A DNA stretch of 64,000 nt. Source: Rummeliibacillus pycnus_B (GTDB taxonomy: Bacteria > Bacillota > Bacilli > Bacillales_A > Planococcaceae). The notes beneath the pieces were generated by a model. It worked only from the letters and a program-made list of their open reading frames with translations. It searched no databases and was not told the DNA's origin. Shown here one piece after another: positions 7,853-17,755 of this stretch. Position 1 is the first letter of the stretch. Each line of letters begins with the position of its first letter. The stretch lies in contig NZ_JBCMNM010000076.1 in the NCBI RefSeq assembly GCF_050459865.1, positions 1-64,000 of the forward strand, in the 5' to 3' direction. The translations under genes were made by a program, and so were the position numbers.

Positions 7853-9208
7853 TTGACAAGCACACCTTATTTAACAGTCCAAGCTTTGACAAAATATATT
7901 AAAAAGAAATTTGATGTCGATCCCCATTTACGTAATGTATATGTAAAAGGAGAACTTTCGAATGTAAAACACCACACAGGATCAGGTCATATCTATTTCA
8001 CGTTGAAAGACGAGAAAACACAGATTAAAGCCGTTATGTTCGCATCACATGCTAAACAGTTGAAATTCAATCCTGAAAGTGGATTGAAAGTACTTATTAA
8101 AGGTGATGTCAATGTGTATGAAGGTGGCGGACAATATCAACTGTATGCACAGGCAATGGAACCAGATGGACTTGGTAGTTTATATTTGGCATATGAACAA
8201 TTAAAAGAAAAGCTTCAAAAAGAAGGACTTTTTTCTGATTTATATAAAAAGCCAATTCCAACATTCCCACAAAAAATTGCTGTTGTAACAGCCACAACAG
8301 GTGCTGCAATTCGTGATATTTGTACAACAATCAAACAACATTATAAATTAACGGATATTATCATATTCCCTGCACTTGTTCAAGGTGAACATGCAGCCAA
8401 AAGCATTGTAAAGGCAATAGAACAGGCTAATAATACACCTGAAATCGATACATTGATTGTTGCACGTGGTGGAGGGTCAATTGAAGATTTATGGGCATTC
8501 AATGAAGAAATTGTTGCTAGAGCGATATTTGAAAGCAAGCTCCCTGTCATTAGTGGAGTTGGTCATGAAACAGATACAACCATTTCTGATTTAGTTGCAG
8601 ACGTACGTGCTGCAACGCCAACAGCCGCTGCAAAAAGAGCTGTACCAAGTAGTGAAGAGCTAGCAAAATATTTACTCGCAAGAAAGGCTCAATTATTTCA
8701 ATTAACGCAAGCTCGAATCAAACATGAAAAAGCAAAATTAGAGCGCTTACAAAAATCCTATCCACTAGCATATCCTGATCGAATATATCGACCATTTATT
8801 GAACGTATATCGAGAATAGACGAACGACTTCATCAGAGTATATTGGATTATGTAAAAAATCAAAAGTTTCTTGTTGCTCAGATAGATCATCGTTTGCAAC
8901 TCCGCTCTCCGCTGCAACAACTTCGTTATGAGAAAACGAGAGTAGAAAACGACGAGAAATTATTGAAAAAAGCAGTGATTCAACAACTCAATCAAAGAAA
9001 AGAAGAATTTCGTTCAGTCATAAGAACACTAGAAGCGTTAAATCCATTATCTATTATGACTCGAGGTTATAGTCTTACTTACCATAATGGTAAAGTAATA
9101 AAGTCTATCCAAGATATCAAAGAACAGGATGAAGTAGAGTTCCACCTTCATGATGGTAAAGCTGTAGCAACCATTACATCGATTACAATGGAAGGAAAAG
9201 GGGAGTAA
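7853..9208 (+). CDS. xseA: Exodeoxyribonuclease VII large subunit
   Basis: TTG 7853 is preferred to an upstream ATG at 7775 because AAGGAG (7838-7843) lies upstream of it and the resulting 451 aa begins TSTPYLTVQALTKYIKKKF like the family. An OB-fold (about 10-110) precedes the catalytic core with GRGGGSIEDLWAFNEE and the SGVGHETD segment, and a long coiled-coil arm at 285-400. With XseB it degrades single-stranded DNA from both ends and works in mismatch repair and recombination. XseB follows after 3 nt. Confidence 0.95.
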   Translation: MTSTPYLTVQALTKYIKKKFDVDPHLRNVYVKGELSNVKHHTGSGHIYFTLKDEKTQIKAVMFASHAKQLKFNPESGLKVLIKGDVNVYEGGGQYQLYAQAMEPDGLGSLYLAYEQLKEKLQKEGLFSDLYKKPIPTFPQKIAVVTATTGAAIRDICTTIKQHYKLTDIIIFPALVQGEHAAKSIVKAIEQANNTPEIDTLIVARGGGSIEDLWAFNEEIVARAIFESKLPVISGVGHETDTTISDLVADVRAATPTAAAKRAVPSSEELAKYLLARKAQLFQLTQARIKHEKAKLERLQKSYPLAYPDRIYRPFIERISRIDERLHQSILDYVKNQKFLVAQIDHRLQLRSPLQQLRYEKTRVENDEKLLKKAVIQQLNQRKEEFRSVIRTLEALNPLSIMTRGYSLTYHNGKVIKSIQDIKEQDEVEFHLHDGKAVATITSITMEGKGE

Positions 9209-9211
9209 TAG

Positions 9212-9448
9212 ATGACAAATAAAAAGCAATCTTTTGCTACATCTATCAATGATCTTGAGGAAATTGTACAACAACTTGAACAAGGTGATGTACCATTAGA
9301 AGATGCAATTGAACTGTACAAAAAAGGGATGAAGCTATCTCAGTTTTGTCATGAACAATTAACAAAAGCTGAAGCACAACTAGTTTCCGTTATGGATGAA
9401 AACGGAAATGAACAACCGTTTGAACCAATAGGAGAAGAGGGAAAATAA
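9212..9448 (+). CDS. xseB: Exodeoxyribonuclease VII small subunit
   Basis: 78 aa of the XseB family: SFATSINDLEEIVQQLEQGD and ALELYKKGMKLS-like segment (here AIELYKKGMKLSQFC). Binds the coiled-coil arm of XseA. Translation is probably coupled to xseA and to ispA (4-nt gap). Confidence 0.95.
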   Translation: MTNKKQSFATSINDLEEIVQQLEQGDVPLEDAIELYKKGMKLSQFCHEQLTKAEAQLVSVMDENGNEQPFEPIGEEGK

Positions 9449-9452
9449 GTAA

Positions 9453-10337
9453 ATGACGCAACAATTAAAAGCATTTATGAAAGAGAACATTCCTGTCGTC
9501 GAAAAGCGTATGAATGATCTTGTAAAAGAAATTACAGCACCAGAAATACTAAAAGAATCAATGCTTTACTCATTAAACGCAGGTGGTAAGAGAGTTCGTC
9601 CGCTATTTGTATTAGCTGTTATGGATCATTTCAATGTTAAAGATGATGCAGCGTACACTGTAGGTGCTGTCATTGAAATGATTCATACCTATTCATTAAT
9701 CCACGATGATTTACCAAGTATGGATAATGATGATTATCGTCGGGGGAAATTGACGAACCATAAAGTATATGGTGATGCATTTGCAACATTAGCAGGTGAT
9801 GCACTTAATACAATCGCATTTGGTATTTTAGCTCGTATGGAACAAGTAGATGCTAAAAAACGTTTAGAACTTATAGATAAACTAAGTGTTGCAGCAGGTG
9901 CTGAAGGCATGGTAGGAGGGCAAATCCTAGATATCGAAGGTGAAACAAAGCAATTGACACTTGAAGAACTTGAAAAAGTCCATGTCAATAAAACAGGAGC
10001 AATTTTACGCTTTAGTATTGAATCAGGAGCGATCTTAGCAGGCGTATCAGATGAAGAAAAGGCAATTTTAGTTGAATATGCACATCATATTGGACTATGC
10101 TTCCAAATACAAGATGACATCCTTGATATAGTAGGTACATCAGAACAACTAGGTAAAACAGCAGGGAAGGATGTTGCAAGTGATAAAAGCACATACCCTG
10201 CATTACTAACATTAGATGGTGCAAAAGAAAAACTTCATGCACATTATCATTTAGCTATTGAAGCATTAGAAAAATTACCATCTGAAAGTAATTTATTGAA
10301 AGATTTTGCTGAATATATTGTTCATCGTAACAAATAA
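9453..10337 (+). CDS. ispA: Farnesyl diphosphate synthase
   Basis: 294 aa trans-prenyltransferase. First Asp-rich motif DDLPSMDND (about residues 84-92) and second motif DDILD (about residue 225) bind the Mg-diphosphate; GGKRVRP near residue 45 is the substrate loop. Condenses IPP with DMAPP and GPP to farnesyl diphosphate. Sits between xseB and dxs as in many Bacillaceae, linking to the MEP pathway. Confidence 0.96.
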   Translation: MTQQLKAFMKENIPVVEKRMNDLVKEITAPEILKESMLYSLNAGGKRVRPLFVLAVMDHFNVKDDAAYTVGAVIEMIHTYSLIHDDLPSMDNDDYRRGKLTNHKVYGDAFATLAGDALNTIAFGILARMEQVDAKKRLELIDKLSVAAGAEGMVGGQILDIEGETKQLTLEELEKVHVNKTGAILRFSIESGAILAGVSDEEKAILVEYAHHIGLCFQIQDDILDIVGTSEQLGKTAGKDVASDKSTYPALLTLDGAKEKLHAHYHLAIEALEKLPSESNLLKDFAEYIVHRNK

Positions 10338-10351
10338 CAGCCCGTTTAATT

Positions 10352-10379
10352 TTGTGCAATTGATTATCACTGCTATAAT
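10352..10379 (+). promoter_or_regulatory. Candidate sigma-A promoter for dxs
   Basis: TTGTGC, 16 nt, then TATAAT with a TGC just upstream (extended -10). It is well placed about 45 bp before the dxs start. Confidence 0.5.
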
Positions 10380-10430
10380 GGTAAAAAAACATTGTGCGAT
10401 GAATCTATAATGTAAAGGTGTGTGATGGCG

Positions 10431-12338
10431 ATGGATTTAAACAACATATCTAGTCCATCCTTTTTGAAAGAATTAAATACAAAACAACTTCGAGACTTGA
10501 GCAATGACGTTCGAAGATTTTTGATCGAAAAATGCTCAAAAACTGGTGGTCATATAGGACCGAATCTAGGGGTTGTAGAGCTAACGATAGCACTTCATCG
10601 TGCTTTTAATAGTCCTAAGGATAAACTATTATTCGATGTAGGACACCAAGCTTACGTCCATAAAATTTTAACTGGTCGCGCGAAAGAATTCGATACACTT
10701 CGTCAATATAAAGGTTTATGTGGTTTTCCTAAACGCAATGAGAGTGAACATGATGTCTGGGAAACAGGGCATAGTTCTACATCGCTCTCTGCAGCTATGG
10801 GTATGGCAGCTGCTCGAGATGTAAAAGGTGAACACAATCATATTGTGCCAATTATCGGTGATGGCGCTTTAACAGGTGGTATGGCCTTAGAAGCGCTAAA
10901 TCATATTGGTCATGAAAAAACGAATATGATTGTTATTTTAAATGACAACGAAATGTCTATCGCACCTAACGTCGGTGCTATGCATAATATTTTAGGTCGC
11001 CTTCGCACAGCGAACCAGTATAACAGAGCAAAAGACGATTTAGAAGGTCTATTGAAGAAGATCCCAGCAGTAGGTGGCAAATTGGCTTCTACAGCTGAAC
11101 GAGTAAAAGACAGCTTAAAATATTTACTTGTTTCAGGTGTATTCTTTGAGGAATTAGGTTTCACATATCTTGGACCAATTGATGGGCATAATTTTGAAAC
11201 ACTAGAAGAAACGTTACAAAATGCAAAAAAAATACAAGGTCCAGTCATTATTCATGTTGTTACGAAAAAAGGGAAGGGTTATTTGCCTGCTGAAAATGAT
11301 ACAATCGGAAATTGGCATGGCACTGGTCCTTATAAAATTGAAACTGGCGATTTTGTGAAATCTAGTACAACTGCACCAGGATGGTCTAAATTGATTGCCG
11401 ATACTGTAACACGAGTTGCAAGAGAAGATGACCGAGTTGTTACGATTACACCTGCAATGCCAGTTGGATCCAAATTAGAAGGATTTGCAAAAGAATTCCC
11501 TAACCGTTTCTTTGATGTAGGTATTGCAGAACAGCATGCAACAACGATGGCGGCAGGTATGGCAGCTGAAGGAACGAAACCATTCTTAGCGATTTACTCA
11601 ACATTCCTACAACGTGCGTATGATCAAATGTTACATGATATTTGTCGTCAAAATCTAAATGTCTTCATCGGGATTGATCGTGCAGGGCTAGTTGGTGCTG
11701 ATGGAGAAACTCACCAAGGTGTATTTGATATTGCATTTTTACGACATATGCCGAATATTGTCATCATGATGCCGAAAGATGAGAATGAAGGGCAACATAT
11801 GGTGAAAACAGCATTAGATTATAATGATGGCCCAATTGCACTTCGTTATCCACGTGGAAATGGTTTAGGTGTACCAATGGATAAGGAATTACATGCTCTT
11901 CCAATTGGCTCATGGGAAGTTTTACGAGAAGGAACTGATGCTTCTATCCTTACATTCGGTACAACGATTCCATTAGCAGAAAACGCAGCAAATATACTTG
12001 CAGCTAAAGGGATTAAAGTGGAAATTATCAATGCTCGTTTCATTAAACCAATGGATGAGAATATGCTTCACAGTTTAATGCAAAGCGGTAAACCAATATT
12101 GACAATAGAAGAAGCTATGCTTGAAGGCGGATTCGGTAGTGCCGTATTAGAATTTGCGAATGATAACCAGTACTCTACAGATATGATTGAACGCATGGGT
12201 ATTCCAGATGAATTTGTAGAACATGGTAGTGTTGATTTATTACTGCGAGATCTAAAAATTACTGAAGAAGACGCAGTGAAACGCATCGAAGAACTAACAG
12301 CCAAAAATTCTAATAAGCAAGCAGGTTTAAAAGCATAA
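10431..12338 (+). CDS. dxs: 1-deoxy-D-xylulose-5-phosphate synthase
   Basis: 635 aa from ATG 10431, chosen because MDLNNISSPSFLKEL aligns with known DXS starts; GTG 10422 and ATG 10425 are alternatives. Thiamine diphosphate motif GDGALTGGMALEALN (about residues 150-164), the DVGHQAYVHKILTGR segment and the C-terminal transketolase halves are all present (GIAEQHA). Makes DXP from pyruvate and glyceraldehyde-3-phosphate, the first MEP-pathway step. Its stop overlaps the tlyA start. Confidence 0.97.
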   Translation: MDLNNISSPSFLKELNTKQLRDLSNDVRRFLIEKCSKTGGHIGPNLGVVELTIALHRAFNSPKDKLLFDVGHQAYVHKILTGRAKEFDTLRQYKGLCGFPKRNESEHDVWETGHSSTSLSAAMGMAAARDVKGEHNHIVPIIGDGALTGGMALEALNHIGHEKTNMIVILNDNEMSIAPNVGAMHNILGRLRTANQYNRAKDDLEGLLKKIPAVGGKLASTAERVKDSLKYLLVSGVFFEELGFTYLGPIDGHNFETLEETLQNAKKIQGPVIIHVVTKKGKGYLPAENDTIGNWHGTGPYKIETGDFVKSSTTAPGWSKLIADTVTRVAREDDRVVTITPAMPVGSKLEGFAKEFPNRFFDVGIAEQHATTMAAGMAAEGTKPFLAIYSTFLQRAYDQMLHDICRQNLNVFIGIDRAGLVGADGETHQGVFDIAFLRHMPNIVIMMPKDENEGQHMVKTALDYNDGPIALRYPRGNGLGVPMDKELHALPIGSWEVLREGTDASILTFGTTIPLAENAANILAAKGIKVEIINARFIKPMDENMLHSLMQSGKPILTIEEAMLEGGFGSAVLEFANDNQYSTDMIERMGIPDEFVEHGSVDLLLRDLKITEEDAVKRIEELTAKNSNKQAGLKA

Positions 12339-13159
12339 TGACAACAAAAATTCCAAAAGAACGCGTGGATGTATTACTCGTTCAGCGTGGCTTATGTGAA
12401 ACAAGAGAAAAAGCTAAGCGCACGATTATGGCGGGACTTGTATTCTCGAAGGAAGTTCGCATCGATAAAGCAGGAGAAAAAATCCCTGTCGATAGCGAAT
12501 TGTCCATAAAAGGACAACAATTACCATATGTTAGTCGTGGCGGTTTAAAACTAGAAAAAGCATTAAAACTTTTTGATGTTGATGTAAAAGATAAACTGAT
12601 GCTAGATATTGGATCTTCAACTGGAGGTTTTACAGATTGTGCATTACAAAATGGTGCAAAACATTGTTATGCACTAGATGTTGGTTCAAATCAGTTAGCG
12701 TGGAAAATACGTTCTGATGAGCGAGTAACTGTGATGGAAAAAACCAACTTTCGATATGTAACTCCTCCTGATCTAGTTGAAGGTTTACCTGATTTTGCAA
12801 CGATCGACGTGTCATTCATTTCGTTAGAATTGATTTTACCGGTTTTGAAAACTTTACTTTTACCTGGTGGAGATGTGGTTGCACTTGTGAAACCACAATT
12901 TGAAGCAGGAAAAGAAAAAGTAGGGAAAAAAGGGGTAGTTCGCGAGGCGAAAACTCACTTAGAAGTATTAGAAAAAATTGCAACATTTTCTGAATCCATC
13001 GGTTTTGTTGTAAAAGATGCTTCCTACTCTCCAATTACAGGCGGGGAAGGAAATATCGAATTTCTATATCATCTATATAATCCAAAACCTGGAGAAGAAA
13101 TTGAATCTTACACTGATTTTGATTCTATTGTGAAAGAAGCACATCAACAATTGAAATAA
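12338..13159 (+). CDS. tlyA: TlyA family rRNA (cytidine-2'-O)-methyltransferase
   Basis: 273 aa. An S4 RNA-binding domain (about 8-65; RVDVLLVQRGLCETREKAK) is joined to an FtsJ-like methyltransferase (about 80-250) with SAM motif DIGSSTGGFTDCALQ and the conserved LVKPQFEAG. Family members methylate cytidines in 16S and/or 23S rRNA. One-base overlap with dxs (TAATG) indicates coupled translation. The B. subtilis equivalent is yqxC. Confidence 0.92.
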   Translation: MTTKIPKERVDVLLVQRGLCETREKAKRTIMAGLVFSKEVRIDKAGEKIPVDSELSIKGQQLPYVSRGGLKLEKALKLFDVDVKDKLMLDIGSSTGGFTDCALQNGAKHCYALDVGSNQLAWKIRSDERVTVMEKTNFRYVTPPDLVEGLPDFATIDVSFISLELILPVLKTLLLPGGDVVALVKPQFEAGKEKVGKKGVVREAKTHLEVLEKIATFSESIGFVVKDASYSPITGGEGNIEFLYHLYNPKPGEEIESYTDFDSIVKEAHQQLK

Positions 13160-13193
13160 CGCGGTCCTCGCTTTGTCGGACCGTGTTTTTTCT
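13160..13193 (+). terminator. Terminator after tlyA
   Basis: CGGTCC and GGACCG form a GC-rich stem, followed by TGTTTTTTC. Confidence 0.85.
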
Positions 13194-13233
13194 TGTTAAA
13201 ATAAAGAAAAAATGTTACGTTATAAATGAATGA

Positions 13234-13245
13234 GCATAATTATGC
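13234..13245. promoter_or_regulatory. Palindrome before argR, possible ARG box
   Basis: GCATAATTATGC is a perfect 12-bp palindrome lying just before the argR ribosome site. With the TGA to its left it loosely resembles an ARG box, which would allow autoregulation. The match is imperfect. Confidence 0.3.
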
Positions 13246-13260
13246 ATAGAGGTGAAAGTA

Positions 13261-13710
13261 ATGAATAAGAGCCAAAGACATATTCGAATACGTGATATGA
13301 TTGCTAATAATGAAATAGAAACACAAGATGACTTAGTAGATATGTTAAAAGAGGCAGGTTATCAAGTTACGCAAGCAACAATTTCGCGTGATATTAAAGA
13401 ATTGCATCTTATTAAAGTGCCATTACAAGATGGACGATATAAATATAGCTTACCAGCAGATCAACGCTTCAATCCAGTCCAAAAACTACATCGAGCATTA
13501 GCTGATGCTTTTGTATCTATAGATGGTACAAGCCACATGCTTGTTATGAAAACATTACCAGGTAATGCACATGCTATAGGATCATTACTTGATCATCTAG
13601 ATTGGGATGAAATTCTCGGTACAATTTGTGGTGATGATACCATTCTCATTATTTGTCGTGAAGAATTAGTACGAGATACAGTCAAAAATCGTTTAATTGA
13701 AATGCTATAA
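13261..13710 (+). CDS. argR: Arginine repressor ArgR/AhrC
   Basis: 149 aa from ATG 13261 behind AGAGGTGA; an in-frame GTG 13252 overlaps the ribosome site and is rejected. N-terminal winged helix (1-70; QVTQATISRDIKELHLIKVP is the recognition region) and C-terminal oligomerisation/arginine domain with PGNAHAIGSLLDHLDW and GTICGDDTILIICR. Hexameric arginine-dependent regulator of arginine synthesis and catabolism. Conserved position between tlyA and recN. Confidence 0.97.
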   Translation: MNKSQRHIRIRDMIANNEIETQDDLVDMLKEAGYQVTQATISRDIKELHLIKVPLQDGRYKYSLPADQRFNPVQKLHRALADAFVSIDGTSHMLVMKTLPGNAHAIGSLLDHLDWDEILGTICGDDTILIICREELVRDTVKNRLIEML

Positions 13711-13734
13711 GTAGGTATATGAGGTGAAATAGTC

Positions 13735-15435
13735 TTGTTAAAAGAGCTATCAATCAAAAATTTCGCAATTATTGAAGAGTTAACTGTAGATTTTCAAGAA
13801 GGTCTGACGGTATTAACAGGGGAAACCGGTGCAGGTAAATCCATTATTATTGATGCAGTTCAATTGTTAGCGGGTGGACGTAGCTCCCAAGAATTTATTA
13901 GACATGGTGCAAAGAAGGCCGAGTTAGAAGGTCTATTTACACTGACTTCAAGTAGTCATCTTGCGTATGAAAAATGTGCTGATGCAGGGATAGAAGTCGA
14001 AGAAGGAATGATTATCTTACGCAGGGATTTAAACGATAATGGTAAAAGTGTATGCCGCGTAAATGGAAAGCTTGTTCCTTTGTCACTATTACGTGAAATT
14101 GGGGCGACGTTAATTGATATTCATGGACAACATGAAAGCCAAGAATTAATGGATGACAAGCATCATATCTCTTTGTTGGATCAATTTGCAGGAGGAGAAA
14201 TAGAACCTGTAAAAGAGCGATACTTAAAGCAATTTGAAGAGTATAAGTCGTTAAAAAAAGAGCTTGCTGCTATCTCCGTAAATGAACAACAAGTTGCTCA
14301 AAAAATCGACCTTTATCAATTCCAGATAAAAGAAATCGATGCTTGTAAGTTTCAACCAAATGAAGAAGAGGATTTGACGGAAGAACGTCGTCGATTAATG
14401 AATTTCAACAAAATATTTGAATGCTCTAATTCAGCACATGATGCAATCTTAGGTGAGTCTAAAGGACTTGATTGGATTGGTAGAGCAATGGCTGATTTAG
14501 AGGATGTTGCGACAGTAGATGAAAGCTTTAAAGAGTATTCAGATGCCGTATCGAATGCCTTTTATAACTTACAAGAAGCAGCTTTTGGTGTGAAGAATAT
14601 TTTAGATGATTTAGAGTTCGATCCAGAAAGATTAAATGAAGTAGAGCACCGATTAGCATTGATCCAATCGATGAAGCGCAAATATGGACCTACTTTACAA
14701 GAAATTTTAGAGTATCGTGCAAAAATTGGAGAAGAATTGGAATCCTTATTAAATAGGGATGAAAATATTCAAAAAAATGAACAACAATTAATTGAACTAC
14801 AAAAGAAACTTCAAGTTACAGCAAGTGAACTAACGACAATTCGAAAAAAAGTTGGTAATAGACTATCTGATGCTATTATGCAACAATTACGCGAATTATA
14901 TATGGAAAAAGCGGAATTTAGCGTTCATTTTGAATCTTTACCAGAAGAACAGTTTGATCATAACGGGATGGATAGAGTCGTATTTTATATTGCGACAAAT
15001 GTTGGTGAACCACCGAAAGCACTTACAAAAATTGCATCTGGAGGAGAACTTTCACGTGTAATGCTTGCATTGAAAACAATCTTCTCTACAACAAATGGCA
15101 TTACCTCAATTATTTTTGATGAAGTGGATACAGGCGTTAGCGGGAGAGTTGCCCAAGCAATTGCAGAAAAAATTGCAGCAGTTTCAATACACTCTCAAGT
15201 TTTATGTATATCTCATTTGCCACAAGTTGCTGCTATGGCAGACCATCATTATCATATTCAAAAGCAAGAAGATACAAATCGAACATTTACATCTTTAACT
15301 GAAATTTTTGGCAATGAACGTATCGATGAAATCAGTCGTATCATGTCAGGAGCAGAAGTTACGGAGTTGACATTCCAACATGCAAAAGAACTGATTGAAA
15401 TTGCTGACGAACGAAAAAAATTAATGCTTAGTTAA
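13735..15435 (+). CDS. recN: DNA repair protein RecN
   Basis: 566 aa SMC-like ATPase. TTG 13735 follows GAGGTGA. Walker A GETGAGKSIIIDAV (about residues 29-42), a long coiled-coil middle (150-370), ABC signature ASGGELSRVMLALK and Walker B IIFDEVDTGVSG. Early responder at double-strand breaks, binding and tethering DNA ends in recombinational repair. Ends before a strong terminator. Confidence 0.97.
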   Translation: MLKELSIKNFAIIEELTVDFQEGLTVLTGETGAGKSIIIDAVQLLAGGRSSQEFIRHGAKKAELEGLFTLTSSSHLAYEKCADAGIEVEEGMIILRRDLNDNGKSVCRVNGKLVPLSLLREIGATLIDIHGQHESQELMDDKHHISLLDQFAGGEIEPVKERYLKQFEEYKSLKKELAAISVNEQQVAQKIDLYQFQIKEIDACKFQPNEEEDLTEERRRLMNFNKIFECSNSAHDAILGESKGLDWIGRAMADLEDVATVDESFKEYSDAVSNAFYNLQEAAFGVKNILDDLEFDPERLNEVEHRLALIQSMKRKYGPTLQEILEYRAKIGEELESLLNRDENIQKNEQQLIELQKKLQVTASELTTIRKKVGNRLSDAIMQQLRELYMEKAEFSVHFESLPEEQFDHNGMDRVVFYIATNVGEPPKALTKIASGGELSRVMLALKTIFSTTNGITSIIFDEVDTGVSGRVAQAIAEKIAAVSIHSQVLCISHLPQVAAMADHHYHIQKQEDTNRTFTSLTEIFGNERIDEISRIMSGAEVTELTFQHAKELIEIADERKKLMLS

Positions 15436-15465
15436 AATTGAAAATAATAGAAATTATAACTGTTT

Positions 15466-15500
15466 AAAACATCTTACAAAATTCTGTAAGATGTTTTTTT
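15466..15500 (+). terminator. Terminator after recN
   Basis: ACATCTTACA pairs with TGTAAGATGT, followed by seven T. Confidence 0.9.
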
Positions 15501-15580
15501 ATACGTTTGAGTTTTAGACAAATATTTACCTTTCATAACAATTCAAATTGAAGCCATGATAAATGAAAAGGAGGTGACAT

Positions 15581-16540
15581 ATGCGAAATGCGAAGCGCTC
15601 TTTTCTGAGCCTAATTATTTTACTTGTCGTTTTTGGATCCTGGACAACAATTGCAAGTGCTGCAAAAAAGGTAATTCCAATGGGTGATTCAATTGGTGTG
15701 GAATTACAACTAGCTGACATTACTGTTTCAAATGATGTGTTATTACAAAATGGAAGCTGGTTAAAAAGAGGAGATATTGTTGAAAAAATCAATAATACGT
15801 CCGTAAAAAAGCTTGAAAACATTCATGAAATAGTTAAAACATCAACTAAAGACTCCTTAGCTTTAACCATTAATCGAGATGGAAATGATAAAAATTTAGA
15901 CGTAAAAAAAGAAGAAATGACATCTGTTATGAATTTTCTTCGGGATGAAACAGATGGTATAGGGACACTTACCTTCTTAGACCCTGATACCAAGCAATAT
16001 GGTGCACTAGGGCATCAAATTATTGATCAAATTTTACAAAAACCACCTCAATTCAATCAAGGAGCTATATTTTATGCGAGAATTGAGCATATTAAGAAAA
16101 GTATTCCTGGAGAACCAGGATACAAAATTTCTGCAGTTGAAAATCAGCAAGGTCAAATCGGAAGTATAGTATCAAATAGCGTATATGGCATTTTTGGAAA
16201 ATGGCAAAAGCCTGTACAACCAGTATTACCAGAAGCAATTGAAATCATGCAACCTTCCGAGATTAAAAAAGGACCTGCAAAAATGTTAACAACCATCTCA
16301 GGAAAAAAAGTGGAGTCATTTGATGTGACAATAACGAAAGTGAATGATAAAAGTTTCCAAATTGAAATAACAGACCCAGTACTAAGAGAAAAAACAGGCG
16401 GCATTTTGCAAGGAATGAGTGGTAGTCCTATTATACAAAACGGGCACTTCGCAGGGGCAGTAACTCATATGTTTATTGAAAGTCCAGAAAAAGGAGCAGC
16501 ACTCCCTATTACTGAAATGCTCCAAAATCAACCTGCTTAA
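15581..16540 (+). CDS. spoIVB: SpoIVB serine peptidase
   Basis: 319 aa, about 100 shorter than in B. subtilis, mainly at the N-terminal side. A membrane or signal segment (10-27) precedes a PDZ domain (about 35-115) and the S55 peptidase domain. The likely triad is His145 (GALGHQI), Asp265 (EITDPVL) and Ser280 (GMSGSPI). SpoIVB is secreted by the forespore and cleaves SpoIVFA to activate pro-sigma-K processing. The GGAGGTGA ribosome site fixes the ATG. Confidence 0.93.
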   Translation: MRNAKRSFLSLIILLVVFGSWTTIASAAKKVIPMGDSIGVELQLADITVSNDVLLQNGSWLKRGDIVEKINNTSVKKLENIHEIVKTSTKDSLALTINRDGNDKNLDVKKEEMTSVMNFLRDETDGIGTLTFLDPDTKQYGALGHQIIDQILQKPPQFNQGAIFYARIEHIKKSIPGEPGYKISAVENQQGQIGSIVSNSVYGIFGKWQKPVQPVLPEAIEIMQPSEIKKGPAKMLTTISGKKVESFDVTITKVNDKSFQIEITDPVLREKTGGILQGMSGSPIIQNGHFAGAVTHMFIESPEKGAALPITEMLQNQPA

Positions 16541-16545
16541 TATCA

Positions 16546-16573
16546 AAATCCACCCAAATCGGGTGGATTTTTC
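16546..16573 (+). terminator. Terminator after spoIVB
   Basis: AAATCCACCC pairs with GGGTGGATTT across five bases, followed by T-rich sequence. Confidence 0.9.
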
Positions 16574-16659
16574 TTATTAAAAACAAAAGCATATTTTTTA
16601 TTAAAGTTATTTGATACAATTAATAGAAGAAATCAACGCGTAAAAAATATACATAAATT

Positions 16660-16737
16660 TGTCGAAAATAAGAAAATATCTATTCCAACATACTCATTTT
16701 TTGAAAAATTGAAGGGCTAACAGTGAAGTTGTCGAAT
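16660..16737 (+). promoter_or_regulatory. spo0A control region: two 0A boxes and a sigma-H-like promoter
   Basis: Two exact TGTCGAA 0A boxes lie at 16660-16666 and 16730-16736. The second overlaps GTCGAAT (16731-16737), which fits a sigma-H -10 (RNNGAAT); GAAGGGCTA (16711-16719) is a fair sigma-H -35 at 11 nt. This matches the known feedback control of spo0A by Spo0A-P and sigma-H. Promoter assignment is inference. Confidence 0.6.
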
Positions 16738-16823
16738 AAACCATTTTGTATCAAAAGCGTGTCTACATTCAGAAGTATACGTAATCTTTGATCTTATTTT
16801 GAAAGCACTAAGGAGGAACATTA

Positions 16824-17615
16824 ATGGAGAAAGTAAAAGTTGCAATAGTGGATGATAATAGTGAACTTGTCAAAATGATGGAGGAATATCTTTCAAATCA
16901 TTCTGAAATTGAAGTGATTTGCACAGCAACAAATGGCAAACAATGTTTGAAAATGTTAGAAGAACAAATTCCAGATGTCTTATTATTAGATATTATTATG
17001 CCACATCTTGATGGACTTGCAGTTCTTGAAACAATGCATGAAAATCCACAATATCACAACATTCAAGTAATTATGTTAACGGCTTTCGGCCAAGAAGATG
17101 TGATGAAGCAAGCAGTCGAATTAGGTGCATCTTATTTCATGCTTAAACCATTTGAATTTGATCGCTTAGCGACGAAAATTTTACAATGTGCTGGTAAAAG
17201 GGTCGAAAAACAAAAACGTGTTAGTATTTTACAAGGTTCTAAACCTCAAAAATTAGATCAACGCCAACTTGATGCCACAATTACAGCTATTATTAAAGAA
17301 ATCGGCGTTCCTGCTCACATTAAAGGATACGCATACCTTCGTGAGGCGATTCAAATGGTCTATCTGGACGTAGAACTGCTTGGGTCAATTACTAAGGTGT
17401 TATATCCAGACATTGCGAAAAAATTCGATACAACGCCTTCACGTGTTGAACGTGCGATTCGTCATGCAATCGAAGTCGCATGGAATCGTGGAAACTATGA
17501 ATCTATTTCCAAAATGTTTGGCTACACAGTACACCATCTTAAATCAAAACCAACAAATTCTGAATTCATCGCAATGATTGCTGATAAGATTCGAATTGAA
17601 ATGGTAGCGGTTTAA
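16824..17615 (+). CDS. spo0A: Sporulation master regulator Spo0A
   Basis: 263 aa response regulator. Receiver domain (1-120) with acidic pocket DD(10-11), phosphoacceptor Asp56 in LLLDIIMPHLDG, and Lys in FMLKPFEFD. C-terminal Spo0A DNA-binding domain (145-263) with TTPSRVERAIRHAIEVAW as the recognition region. Takes phosphate from Spo0B in the phosphorelay and controls entry into sporulation. RBS AAGGAGG. Spacing to spoIVB is conserved. Confidence 0.98.
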   Translation: MEKVKVAIVDDNSELVKMMEEYLSNHSEIEVICTATNGKQCLKMLEEQIPDVLLLDIIMPHLDGLAVLETMHENPQYHNIQVIMLTAFGQEDVMKQAVELGASYFMLKPFEFDRLATKILQCAGKRVEKQKRVSILQGSKPQKLDQRQLDATITAIIKEIGVPAHIKGYAYLREAIQMVYLDVELLGSITKVLYPDIAKKFDTTPSRVERAIRHAIEVAWNRGNYESISKMFGYTVHHLKSKPTNSEFIAMIADKIRIEMVAV

Positions 17616-17701
17616 TCCCTTTATTACGCGGTTTTTTACGAATGCTTCACGGACTTATTCCCGATAAACTTATTATATATATCGATAAACTAGCGCTAGT
17701 T

Positions 17702-17752
17702 CAAAGCGCCTGCTTTTACGATTTATTCGATCGTAGGAGGAGGCGCTTTTTT
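17702..17752 (+). terminator. Strong terminator after spo0A
   Basis: AAAGCGCCT pairs with AGGCGCTTT, with an inner TACGAT/ATCGTA stem, then a T run. The AGGAGG in its 3' arm also lies at ribosome-site distance before GTG 17756. Confidence 0.85.
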
Positions 17753-17755
17753 GTT